This document shows positions 53,403-62,375 of a stretch of DNA of 64,000 nucleotides, in pieces (within the stretch, counting starts at the first letter, position 1; the number at the start of each line of letters is the position of its first letter). This DNA comes from JAJDZL01 sp965220665. Lineage in GTDB: Bacteria; Pseudomonadota; Gammaproteobacteria; Arenicellales; JAJDZL01. Location of the stretch: NCBI GenBank assembly GCA_965220665.1, contig CBDCQQ010000005.1:1054001-1118000 (forward strand), written 5' to 3'. Both the position numbers and the translations under genes were made by a program. Below the pieces are notes generated by a model, which saw only the letters and a list, made by a program, of their open reading frames with translations, did no database searches and was not told the origin of the DNA.

Positions 53403-54833
53403 ATGAACACATCTGTACAAGAAAAGTCGAGTTATGGCAAAGAGAACAGGTTTTTCTCTGAACTGTCGCCCCATATCAAGTATGCGTCAATTCTCGACAG
53501 TGAACTAAACCGTAGACTCGCGCACGAATTTAATATCTTTGATTTCCTGCGTGACAATGAAGTTGGACTATCTCAAATAATCGCACATCTATTCAACCCT
53601 TTGGCGAACCATGGGCAAGGTACATTTTTTTTGCAGCATTTCCTGGAGTTCGTAATAAATGAAAAGAATTGGAATCATTTGGCTCCGCATACTGTAAACG
53701 TCGAGACTGAGCACAGTACCCATGAGGGTCGCCGTATCGACATTTATGTGGAGATCTTGGGTGAAAATTCTTTTGTGCTCGCAATTGAAAACAAGCCATA
53801 CGCTGGAGATCAAGAAAATCAGGTTCTTGATTATTTGAAATATTTAGATGAAAAGAAGAGAGATTTTTTGTTGGTTTACCTGTCGTCCGGTGGTCAGGGT
53901 CCATCGGAATGGAGTTTTCCGCAAAATGAACGATGTGAATGGGCGGAAAAATTTACTATCATGGCTTACGCTGAGCCCGGTGATGACTTAAATGAATCCC
54001 AAATTACTGAAAATGAAATACCCGGTTTCCAATACGAAGATGAATATCAGGAAGTCAAGTCGCTTGCAGCATGGTTAAAAATCTGTAAAGAAAAATGTGA
54101 AGTTGATAGGCTGAGGTGGTTTTTGGCTGACGCGGAAAATTTCTGTACCAAGACCTTCGGAAATAGCAAATCAACGGATGAAGTAGAGGTACGGATCGTG
54201 GAGAAGTTTCTGTTCGAAAAGGAAAATCGAAAATATTTGAAGACCGCATATGCGGTGAATAAGGCTTGGCGTAATGTAGTCAATAAAATTGTGGAACGTT
54301 TCTTTGAACAATTGACTGAAAATATCAAGCTCAAAATTAAAGAGAAATATTCTGCCAGGGATGATCTGAAATTCACATTTAGTTTGACTTTTGATGAAGA
54401 CCGTAAGGGTTTCATGTACATGTATCTTTACAGTACCAACTGGGTCAATTTTCAGAACGGAAAGTCCAATACAGAAAACCGGTATGGCATCGTTTTGGGT
54501 AATGCAAAAAGAAACCTCCCAGATCGGTGGTGTGTTGGAGTTGAATCTCCCATGGAAAGAGAACAAATGAAGCACGAAGAACAAGTTCGATTCAGAGAAA
54601 TTCAGGGAAAGTTTGAAGCACTGGAAATTCCTGAGGTAGAGGGCGACGATTATTCCGATCCGGGATACATGTATGCTGAGAACGATAAACAGAACTGGGA
54701 GCAATTATTGGAAAATTTATTGGACGAAGTCGAGCAAAAAAAAGGCGATATTTCCGATTATTACGTAAAGTTTTTTTGTGAATTTGCAGACACAGCAATT
54801 GGCATTTTGGACGAGATAGAAGAACACTTGTGA
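53403..54833 (+). CDS. PD-(D/E)XK nuclease superfamily protein (PDDEXK_4-like)
   Basis: The N-terminal part has the family pattern NIFDFLRDNEVGLSQIIAHLFNP...HGQGTFFLQHFLEF. The core reads RRIDIYVEI (Asp113), then AIENKPYAGDQENQ with the E-x-K pair Glu129 and Lys131 (ATG numbering). The C-terminal 300 residues are charged and unassigned. 476 residues. Base composition is clearly more A/T-rich than the core genes, in line with transfer. It could be a defence nuclease; the function is not established. Confidence 0.8.
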   Translation: MNTSVQEKSSYGKENRFFSELSPHIKYASILDSELNRRLAHEFNIFDFLRDNEVGLSQIIAHLFNPLANHGQGTFFLQHFLEFVINEKNWNHLAPHTVNVETEHSTHEGRRIDIYVEILGENSFVLAIENKPYAGDQENQVLDYLKYLDEKKRDFLLVYLSSGGQGPSEWSFPQNERCEWAEKFTIMAYAEPGDDLNESQITENEIPGFQYEDEYQEVKSLAAWLKICKEKCEVDRLRWFLADAENFCTKTFGNSKSTDEVEVRIVEKFLFEKENRKYLKTAYAVNKAWRNVVNKIVERFFEQLTENIKLKIKEKYSARDDLKFTFSLTFDEDRKGFMYMYLYSTNWVNFQNGKSNTENRYGIVLGNAKRNLPDRWCVGVESPMEREQMKHEEQVRFREIQGKFEALEIPEVEGDDYSDPGYMYAENDKQNWEQLLENLLDEVEQKKGDISDYYVKFFCEFADTAIGILDEIEEHL

Positions 54834-55048
54834 GACTATCTGGATACCTTCTTTCGGAGTGCTACATAATTCAGGGTTCCAATTTCAGGGTGAGTTGCTT
54901 CAAGTTCTGTGGCTCCAAATATTGACGATCAATCTAACATGTCAAATTACTGCGATTTCAATTATTTGAATGACGGTAAGGAATCATTACAATGCTTTGA
55001 AATCTGTAAATTGACAACTGCGTCGATTGTGACCGTTGCCACCCGTTA

Positions 55049-55081
55049 GAAAAAGCATCCTCCGCTAGTTATCGGATGCTT
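55049..55081 (-). terminator. intrinsic terminator of the catabolic operon
   Basis: On the minus strand: AAGCATCC, 13-base loop, GGATGCTT, then a T-run (TTTTT). It lies just past the stop of the aminotransferase at 55087 and ends the six-gene unit. Confidence 0.85.
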
Positions 55082-55086
55082 CAGAT

Positions 55087-56403
55087 TCAATTCAGCTGTT
55101 CTAGTACTCTTTCGGTAATTTCCAGTGTTTCGTCAATATCAGCCTGTGTGTGCGCGAATGAAATGCTGCCCTGCTTTGTCGTGACCGGAAAGTGAAAGAC
55201 ACCACTGTCGATCAGAGCCTTTCGATATCGTACGTCTCGTTCAGCATTGTTATGTCGTGCAATATCCGACCAACAGACCGGTTCGTGATCCATGAAGTAA
55301 ACAACAAATGCCGAACCGACGCGCACAATGGTGGTCGGATAGTCCTGTTTTGCAAACAGAGCCCGAAGCCCGGATTCCATTTGTTCGCCTAAATTTTCCA
55401 GGTGTGCGTAGATTTCCTCGCCACGGTTTTTGAGTTTACGCACGGTAGCAGTTGCGGCCGCCACAACGAACGGGTGAGCGTTGTATGTACCAGCAATCAA
55501 CACTCGTCTGGCGGCATCTGGATGGCAGCAATACGCCATGTATTTGGCTTTTCCACCGACGACGCCTAATGGATAACCGTTTGCAGCGGCCTTACCGAAA
55601 ACACTGAGGTCTGGAGCAATTTGACAGATCGATTGATAACCACCTAAAGCATGTCGAAAGCCTGTTTTCACTTCGTCAAACACAAGTAGAGTGCCGTGTT
55701 CGGTGCAAAGCCGTCTTAAGAATTCGAGGTAACCCGGCTGTGGTTTAACGATTCCAATATTCTGCAGAACGGGCTCAACAATGACAGCTGCAATTTGTCC
55801 AGTTTCCACCAATGACTGCATTGCTTCACGGTCGTTGAACTCGACGGCATGAGCCCCTTGCGGGGTTGATGCATGCATTCCAGCGGAAATTGGTCTTAAG
55901 GAGTGCTCTTCGCCGCGACGGTGGCTGGCGAAAGTTGAGAGTGGGTCCATTAAATTGAATGCGACGGAGTCCATCCAACCGTTGTAGCCACCCTGTATGA
56001 ATACAACATCGTTGCGTTCAGTGGCAGCCCGGGCCAGTCGAATCGAGAATGCAACGGCTTCGGTGCCGCTGTTGGTTAACTGCACCTGCTCAAGATAGGG
56101 CACCAATTCGACAAGTAAATCGGCAATTTCGTGCTCCCAGGGGGTCGTCCCGGCACCCATCAACGATTCACTACGGCGGATTGATGCGATAACGGCTTCA
56201 TCAACATCCTTATCTCCATGCCCTAACAGGTACGGTGCAAATGCTGCGTGATAATCGATATAGCGTTTTCCGGTTTCATCCCACATATAGGCTCCCGATG
56301 CGCGCACAAATACGCGCATCGGATCTATCAGACGATTGAGCGACATGACACCGCCAGCGATGGATCCGATATCTGCGGAACGACTGTGTGCTGGACTATT
56401 CAT
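55087..56403 (-). CDS. class III aminotransferase (GSAM-like), second copy
   Basis: PLP lysine in FGKAAANGYPLGVVGG; phosphate-binding LTNSGTEAVAFSIRLARA; cofactor Asp in LVFDEVKTGFRHAL. 438 residues. Related to the enzyme at 41034-42356 but diverged. Last gene of the DMFase-like/ABC transporter operon, 53 bases after the binding-protein gene. Likely removes an amino group from the imported or released compound. Confidence 0.85.
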   Translation of the reverse strand: MNSPAHSRSADIGSIAGGVMSLNRLIDPMRVFVRASGAYMWDETGKRYIDYHAAFAPYLLGHGDKDVDEAVIASIRRSESLMGAGTTPWEHEIADLLVELVPYLEQVQLTNSGTEAVAFSIRLARAATERNDVVFIQGGYNGWMDSVAFNLMDPLSTFASHRRGEEHSLRPISAGMHASTPQGAHAVEFNDREAMQSLVETGQIAAVIVEPVLQNIGIVKPQPGYLEFLRRLCTEHGTLLVFDEVKTGFRHALGGYQSICQIAPDLSVFGKAAANGYPLGVVGGKAKYMAYCCHPDAARRVLIAGTYNAHPFVVAAATATVRKLKNRGEEIYAHLENLGEQMESGLRALFAKQDYPTTIVRVGSAFVVYFMDHEPVCWSDIARHNNAERDVRYRKALIDSGVFHFPVTTKQGSISFAHTQADIDETLEITERVLEQLN

Positions 56404-56456
56404 GTCAAAACTGACGGGGTTGTCATTGATCTGAATTTAAGTTCAAATGTCACAGA

Positions 56457-57248
56457 TTATTCGGCCGTGACCATCTCATACCATTTATCTTTCAGGCCTT
56501 GCTGCTCAATGGTTTCAAGCCAGACATTGATGAAATTTACAAAGTGATACTGCCCCGGCAGCACCGCGTATGCATAGCCCTGGGGATTAAGTGGTGCATC
56601 ATCAACAATACGCAGATTCATACCTGGATTCTGCTTGATGAAGTTCCTGAGCGAGGAACTGTCAGTCAGCACAGCATCGGCTCTTTTACTAGCCACCTCA
56701 AGAAAGTAAGTGGACAGTTTGTCACTGACGAGTGGCTTGACCTCTGCCATTTTGAAAAATCGCATGGCAAAAGCTTCATCTGCTGTGCCTGATCCAACGG
56801 CGATAATCATGCCTTCCTTATCAAGGTCTTTGTGAGACTGTGCGTCAGAGTCCATGTGAACTGCAGTGCCTTGAGTTTCGTATCCAGATGGGTTCGAAAA
56901 CAGCACCCGCATGGCGCGTTCTGCAGTACGGAACATAGGAGACATCACGATGTCGCATTTACCTGTTTCCAGACTCGGAATCAGAGTGCCCCACTGGGAA
57001 TCGACCGGTACATATTCAACGCCCATAATGCCAGCAAGATGTCTTGCTGCTTCAATATCTGTGCCAACCCAGTCCCCAGTTTTTGGGTCTTTGGCACCCC
57101 AGGGCAGTGCTTCTGCATGGCAAACCAGAAGTTCACCACGGTCTTTGATGACCGAAATCTGATCATCTGCACTGAATGCTGAACCGATACCCAGGGTGAA
57201 TAAACTAAGAATGACACCAAGTTTGATAGCAAATTTTTTTATACTCAT
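56457..57248 (-). CDS. ABC transporter substrate-binding protein, amino-acid type (SBP_bac_3)
   Basis: The signal peptide ends near residue 27 (GSAFSA). The mature part has the family pattern ISVIKDRGELLVCHAE, GTDIEAARHLAGIMG and DIVMSPMFRTAERA. 263 residues. The binding pocket cannot be read by eye; family members take polar amino acids, opines and related compounds. Follows the ATPase gene by 158 bases. Confidence 0.9.
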   Translation of the reverse strand: MSIKKFAIKLGVILSLFTLGIGSAFSADDQISVIKDRGELLVCHAEALPWGAKDPKTGDWVGTDIEAARHLAGIMGVEYVPVDSQWGTLIPSLETGKCDIVMSPMFRTAERAMRVLFSNPSGYETQGTAVHMDSDAQSHKDLDKEGMIIAVGSGTADEAFAMRFFKMAEVKPLVSDKLSTYFLEVASKRADAVLTDSSSLRNFIKQNPGMNLRIVDDAPLNPQGYAYAVLPGQYHFVNFINVWLETIEQQGLKDKWYEMVTAE

Positions 57249-57406
57249 ATTTACTTACTCCATTTAGTTTGATTGAGCTGTCTTTGCTCCATCGGCATTA
57301 GACTGCAAACTGCATTGTAATCCGTTCACCGTAGATTGCAACAGAGATAACAAAAAGTTATGGATGAGACAGTTCTTATTGCAAGCGATTTGAAATTCCG
57401 TGAACC

Positions 57407-58159
57407 CTACAAAATGTTTGACAGGAACTTTTCCAACTCCGGGTTTGCGCTGCCTTCAAAAAAACCGTCTGTAGTTTCATCCACCAGAAATGTACCACCG
57501 GCCATAAACAGCATCCGACTCGCAGCCTCTCTGGCAAAGCCCATCTCATGCGTGACAATGATCATTGTCATACCTGAGAAGGCCAACTCTTTCATAACAT
57601 CCAAAACCTCAACTACCATTTCGGGGTCGAGCGAGGACGTCGGTTCATCAAACAGCATTGCTTGGGGTTTCATGGCCAGTGCTCTGGCAATCGCGACTCT
57701 CTGCTTTTGTCCGCCGGACAAGTGATTCGGAAACTTTTCGATCTGCTCAACGATACCAACGCGCTGCAGTAGACTTTCAGCTAATTCATCTGCTTCACGC
57801 TGACCCATGCCACGTGAAACCCTGGGGGCGAAAGTAACATTTTCGCGTATTGACATATGTTCAAACAGGTTGAACTGCTGAAAAACCATTCCGACTTCGC
57901 GCCGAACACTTTCAGTTTCCTGCCGGCTTCCTGGCAGGCGAATGTCATTCACGACAATTTCGCCGGCATCGATTGATTCCAGCGCGTTTAACATCCGCAG
58001 AAAGGTGGATTTGCCACCGCCGGATGGCCCAACAATGCACACTATCTCTCCCTTGCTAATTTCAATGGAGACATCATCCAGCGCTTTGAAGGTGCCAAAA
58101 AATTTTGAAACATTGCGGCAGGCGAAAAACGATTTGGCTTCGTGTCCTATTGCTTGCAT
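57407..58159 (-). CDS. polar amino acid ABC transporter ATPase (GlnQ/HisP type)
   Basis: Walker A GPSGGGKST, signature LSGGQKQRVAIARALA, Walker B AMLFDEPTSSLDP, H-loop IVTHEMGFA. The EMGFAREAASRMLFMAGG stretch is typical of the amino-acid subfamily. 250 residues. Thirteen bases after the second permease. Confidence 0.95.
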   Translation of the reverse strand: MQAIGHEAKSFFACRNVSKFFGTFKALDDVSIEISKGEIVCIVGPSGGGKSTFLRMLNALESIDAGEIVVNDIRLPGSRQETESVRREVGMVFQQFNLFEHMSIRENVTFAPRVSRGMGQREADELAESLLQRVGIVEQIEKFPNHLSGGQKQRVAIARALAMKPQAMLFDEPTSSLDPEMVVEVLDVMKELAFSGMTMIIVTHEMGFAREAASRMLFMAGGTFLVDETTDGFFEGSANPELEKFLSNIL

Positions 58160-58172
58160 TGAATGGGCCCGA

Positions 58173-58838
58173 TTAGTGTCCGGTTCTCTCCAGAAGTTTT
58201 TTCTCAGACCGTCTGGCCAACAGGCTGAACGGAAAGATCAGCACAAAGTAAAGAACAGCAATGGCGGTTAAGAACTCAAAGTAGCTCAAAGTCTGAGCAC
58301 CCAGGATGCTAGCCGTGTATGCCATCTCTCCTACAGCGATTGCTGACAGCAGGCTGGTAGCTTTAATCAACTCAGTCAAAAAATTGACGAAAGCCGGCAT
58401 CATTCGACGAATTGCTGGAGGAATGATGATCTTTCTCCAGATGTGAAATCTTGGAATTGCCAATGCATATGCGGCATCAACCTGTCCCTTTGGTACTGCT
58501 AGAACACCTGCGCGGAATATTTCTGCAAGGTAGGCTGCACTGAAAAGTGACAGTGCAATAATGCCGCAGGCTTCACTTGAAATACGGATGGATAGCAGCA
58601 ATGGAAGACAGGAATAGACCCAAAATATCAACACCACCTCGGGAATAGTTCTGAAGAAGTCAATAAATCCGTTTGACAGTCTGAACGCCAGCCCGTGCTG
58701 CTGAAGTTTTCCCAGGCAGGCAAACATACCAATAACTATGCCAATGACAAGAGAAACTGCCGAAATCCAGATGGTAACTCCAAACGCCTGCAGCAAATCT
58801 GGGCCGTAGCGGATTAACTGGTCCCACTCAAATCTCAT
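58173..58838 (-). CDS. amino-acid ABC transporter permease (HisM type)
   Basis: Five or so membrane segments and the inner-membrane loop EIFRAGVLAVPKGQVDAAYALAI that docks on the ATPase. 221 residues. Overlaps the other permease by one base, so the two are co-translated partners. Confidence 0.93.
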   Translation of the reverse strand: MRFEWDQLIRYGPDLLQAFGVTIWISAVSLVIGIVIGMFACLGKLQQHGLAFRLSNGFIDFFRTIPEVVLIFWVYSCLPLLLSIRISSEACGIIALSLFSAAYLAEIFRAGVLAVPKGQVDAAYALAIPRFHIWRKIIIPPAIRRMMPAFVNFLTELIKATSLLSAIAVGEMAYTASILGAQTLSYFEFLTAIAVLYFVLIFPFSLLARRSEKKLLERTGH

Positions 58839-59581
58839 TAGCGTTCCCTTTTCTGCAGAAAATACTCAATTCGCAAGGTTCCTTTGCTCATGAGAATTCC
58901 GACGACAAAATAGAGCACGGCAATGAAACTGAACAGTTCAACCGGCTTGAATGTCACATTACTGATTCTGTTCGTTACAGTCATTAACTCACTCACGTGC
59001 AAAATTGAAAGAATTGCGGTTCCCTTAAAGAAACTGATCGTGAGATTGACCAATGGTGGAATCATCGTGCGGATAGCCGGTGGTAGAATGATTCGGGTCC
59101 AGCGTATCCAGGAAGGAAGTGCGAGCGAGTAAGCAGCCTCCCACTGTCCCTTGGGGACCGAATCAATGCCTGCGCGGACGATTTCTGTAAAATACGCAGC
59201 GGCTTGCAGCGTAATGCCAATCACACCGCTTTCCAAGGCAGTGGTGTTGATTCCAGTGACCAGTGGCAATGCGAAGTGTATCCAGATCAACTGGACCAAA
59301 AGCGGAGTATTCCGCCAGATTTCAACAAATGCGATGACGACCCAGCGAAGTGGTGCGATGTTGGATTGACAGGCGATTGCGAGTACGGTTCCGCTCAAAA
59401 GCCCCGCGACTGCTGCACAAGCTGTCAGGGCCAGAGTAACTAGCATCCCCTTCAGTAAAACCTGGCGGTATTCCCAGACTACTGAGAAGTCAAGGGAAAG
59501 CAGTAGACCCCAATTCAGAAAGTAGGCAAGAGTACCTAACGCGAACAGGAGAACGGCTGGAAACGAATACTTGGCGATCAT
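58838..59581 (-). CDS. amino-acid ABC transporter permease (HisQ type)
   Basis: Membrane segments with the docking loop EIVRAGIDSVPKGQWEAAYSLAL. 247 residues, with an extra N-terminal helix. Starts 32 bases after the DMFase-like gene. Together with the neighbouring permease, ATPase and binding protein it forms a complete importer. Confidence 0.93.
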   Translation of the reverse strand: MIAKYSFPAVLLFALGTLAYFLNWGLLLSLDFSVVWEYRQVLLKGMLVTLALTACAAVAGLLSGTVLAIACQSNIAPLRWVVIAFVEIWRNTPLLVQLIWIHFALPLVTGINTTALESGVIGITLQAAAYFTEIVRAGIDSVPKGQWEAAYSLALPSWIRWTRIILPPAIRTMIPPLVNLTISFFKGTAILSILHVSELMTVTNRISNVTFKPVELFSFIAVLYFVVGILMSKGTLRIEYFLQKRER

Positions 59582-59613
59582 TGTGCTTTGTGGCGTGTCT
59601 GTTGTCAGTCAGC

Positions 59614-61812
59614 CTACTCGACCAAGAATCGTTCAAGAACATTTTGTGTCAGTTTTGATATGTTGTTGTTGAACCCGTTCCAAGGCAAACTGCCGCAATA
59701 GGTGATGGAACCGACCGAAAAGACATACCCGTTCTGAGGGGTTTGAAAAATAGTCATATCGGCCCGAATGAGTTTTGCTTCTGGCTCCCCCGTACGGGTT
59801 CTCTGGTGCGAGAGAATCTCTTCCGGCACCAGGATGAAGTGATCCGGGTAAGTCTCTGAACTTGCTAGGACAACCGCGTTGAGCGGAGTGCCAAGTCCAA
59901 AGTCGACACGATCGAGTTCAAATCCGGCTGCACCGCCTCCGCTCAATCCAAAATCACCTAGAATTTCATCGTCGATGCCATCGAAGACCCATTCATATTC
60001 TGCGGGCACGTTGGGATTTTTCCGGTAGTACATTCCTTCAAAGTCACCCTGACCGGTAAATCCAACGCCTGCCAGCTGTTGAGGCGGGCGACCGTTTCTG
60101 AGCCACATACCCCCATATTCTCCGTCCAATGCGTTGTAGTATTCACCGGCTTCTGCTGCCCAGGTTCGAATGCCTCCTTCTGCCCTTCGAATTTCAATCA
60201 TTCCGGGCAGATCTTCACGGATCCCGATCTTCCAGTAGAATCCGTTTCCGCCCATGTACATCAACCGTCCACCGGTTCTGGAGTATTCATAAATTGCATC
60301 CAAGGTGTTAGCGGTGTGATACTCTGGATGGCTCATGGTCATTACAACACGATACGGTCTAAGAATATCAATACCCTCCTCGTGAATGTCCTCATCTGAA
60401 ACCACATCGTAGTCGTGTCCAAGGTGTTCAAGCCAGGCAAGCAAATGGGTATCTGCGGGCAAGTGTCGCATACCCGATACGGCGAAGGGTCGAAAGATTG
60501 TCATGTACCGTGGCCGCATGGTTAACGATGGTCTTAACCTGGAAGACAGGCAGATTCCACTGCCATCGGTGTGCATGTTGTATGTGGAAAGTCCAAACTC
60601 GCGGATGAAGTCTGGCGTCCAACGTCGGTTGCCCATTTTTTTGACCAGAGCGTCGAAATCAGGCCCGGCAGTCCCACGTGCCTGATTGTTGTAGACGGTA
60701 TAAGTAAAGGTCGGAACAATGACACAGATCTTGGACTGGGGGTTGCCAGTCTTAGGCCGTACATAAAATGGAATGTCTTCAAATTCACCCTGGCACTCGA
60801 TTCTCATTGAATACATAGCGCTTCTGAAGTCACTAGGAACCCGGAATTCAAAGTCGGTTTCCCAATCGCAATCGTAAATGTCGTCTTCGTGGAAGTGGAT
60901 GGCACCGTAATCCTCTGGTGCATGCTTCCAGGCCATCTCTTTTCCACTCCAGTTTGAGCCTCGCATCGCACGGGTCGGAACATTAACCAATTCCCCATGC
61001 ATGCGGAGTGGGCCAATGTCCTTGATGGACTGAGTACTGATGCCGAGTGAAAAATCCCATAATGCAGTCGTGTTTTCAGCATCAGAACTAGAGGTAGTCG
61101 AGTTGTCTCTTATGTTCAGGGAGCCGTGGGAATACACACAATTTATGATGCCTGGCTGTTCGATCTTTCCGTTGTAGTGGTTCGCTTTGATTTCGCTGCC
61201 TGATGACGCAATATAAATTTCCTGCACTTCAGTCAGTGAAAGTGAGTGCTGAAATTGACAGTCCTTGGAAGCAGGGTACAGGTCATCGTGTCGCGGCCCG
61301 CATGGAGTCTGTCCGATGACAATCTTGTTAGTCTTGTATTCGACTGAGCACCAGACGGTGTACCAAATTCGTTCATGCAAGACTTCGCTGAGGCGTAGCT
61401 CAGCATCCGATTTGAGACAGGCTCCCAGATGGCCTGAATCAAGGAATAGTTCCAGCAACATTTCACCTGAACTGTTTTTCAGACAAATGATTGACTGGCG
61501 GCCTGCATTGGGAAGTGTTGGCCAGATATTTGCTACAACCGAGAATTGGTCCTGGTGCTTTAATTTGTCTTGCACCTGTACCCGAGCATAGGATCCGAGT
61601 CTGACGGGTTGCTTGCGTGACGGAAATAGACCGGAATAGACTGAGCTTAAATCCTCTTCAATGATGCCGGGCCCAATCGGATTGGGGTCTGCGCAAGTGA
61701 TTCGAACGAGTCTGACGGCATAGGGTTCGTCAAACTCGCTGCTGACCTTGAACTGGATTGTCTGATTTTGACCGACGCACCATCGGTCCGCATAGCCTGA
61801 TATTGGAATCAA
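59614..61812 (-). CDS. N,N-dimethylformamidase large-subunit-like protein
   Basis: A 732-residue protein with a concanavalin-like N-terminal half and a C-terminal glutamine-amidotransferase-like domain. Residues that fit the 2-Tyr-1-carboxylate iron site of Paracoccus DMFase are Tyr371 (PTFTYTVYNNQ), Tyr411 (STYNMHTDGSG) and Glu497 in SHPEYHT. Their spacing (40 and 86) is close to the 41 and 81 I recall for Tyr399, Tyr440 and Glu521. No small subunit gene is next to it. Heads an operon with an amino-acid-type importer, so the true substrate may be a different amide. Confidence 0.85.
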   Translation of the reverse strand: MIPISGYADRWCVGQNQTIQFKVSSEFDEPYAVRLVRITCADPNPIGPGIIEEDLSSVYSGLFPSRKQPVRLGSYARVQVQDKLKHQDQFSVVANIWPTLPNAGRQSIICLKNSSGEMLLELFLDSGHLGACLKSDAELRLSEVLHERIWYTVWCSVEYKTNKIVIGQTPCGPRHDDLYPASKDCQFQHSLSLTEVQEIYIASSGSEIKANHYNGKIEQPGIINCVYSHGSLNIRDNSTTSSSDAENTTALWDFSLGISTQSIKDIGPLRMHGELVNVPTRAMRGSNWSGKEMAWKHAPEDYGAIHFHEDDIYDCDWETDFEFRVPSDFRSAMYSMRIECQGEFEDIPFYVRPKTGNPQSKICVIVPTFTYTVYNNQARGTAGPDFDALVKKMGNRRWTPDFIREFGLSTYNMHTDGSGICLSSRLRPSLTMRPRYMTIFRPFAVSGMRHLPADTHLLAWLEHLGHDYDVVSDEDIHEEGIDILRPYRVVMTMSHPEYHTANTLDAIYEYSRTGGRLMYMGGNGFYWKIGIREDLPGMIEIRRAEGGIRTWAAEAGEYYNALDGEYGGMWLRNGRPPQQLAGVGFTGQGDFEGMYYRKNPNVPAEYEWVFDGIDDEILGDFGLSGGGAAGFELDRVDFGLGTPLNAVVLASSETYPDHFILVPEEILSHQRTRTGEPEAKLIRADMTIFQTPQNGYVFSVGSITYCGSLPWNGFNNNISKLTQNVLERFLVE

Positions 61813-62375
61813 TTGCCCCCACCCTTGAACTGAGTTGTTTTGCTTATTGTAGTCAGAACATTTGAATTAGAACTAACGTTACTACATTGGCCCGATAATT
61901 TTTCAGGATGTACCAAACAATTCAGGTCTAGCGCAGAATGAAGTGTTTGGGCCAGTCGCATGTACCGAATTCTAGTAGCCTGAAGGGGAGGTTATACGAA
62001 TCACCAAAGATTCAAACTACGACCTCGCAGCTGGGATATGGTCGCGTGATTTTACTTGAGTGATGTGTATTCCAGACAAGATTGAAGCCATGACGGTTTA
62101 TATTAACTAACTACTTCAATGCAGCGATACAATCGCCGGTTGGCGGTATTAATCAATCGGGTTATAGATGGGAAATCGGCTAGAAAGGGATACGCTGTTT
62201 TGTGCAGACCAAGTTGGTTTGGTTGTCGACGCAGCTGCATCAGCCTGAGCCATTTGCAGGATAAACAGCTCACTGTCGATTTGTCCCGTAGGCACTAATC
62301 ACCGGTTGTAAGGACAAAAAGTATTGTGGAAAATTCACACCACAAAACCAAGTGCATTATTAGGGTGTCAGGTTA
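61813..62375. other. 563-bp gap between divergent operons
   Basis: It contains the promoters of the DMFase-like operon and of the dehydrogenase. A 26-codon frame at about 62168 (MGNRLERDTLFCADQVGLVV) might be a gene remnant, but this cannot be supported. No repeats or RNA genes were recognised. Confidence 0.4.

Noticed and set aside
47099..54833. Integration next to a tRNA (genomic-island att site)
   Set aside because: No tRNA gene, integrase or flanking direct repeat was recognised at either side.
48038..54833. A complete restriction-modification system
   Set aside because: The methylase is truncated and lacks its SAM motif, and the PD-(D/E)XK protein is about 5 kb away, not paired with it.
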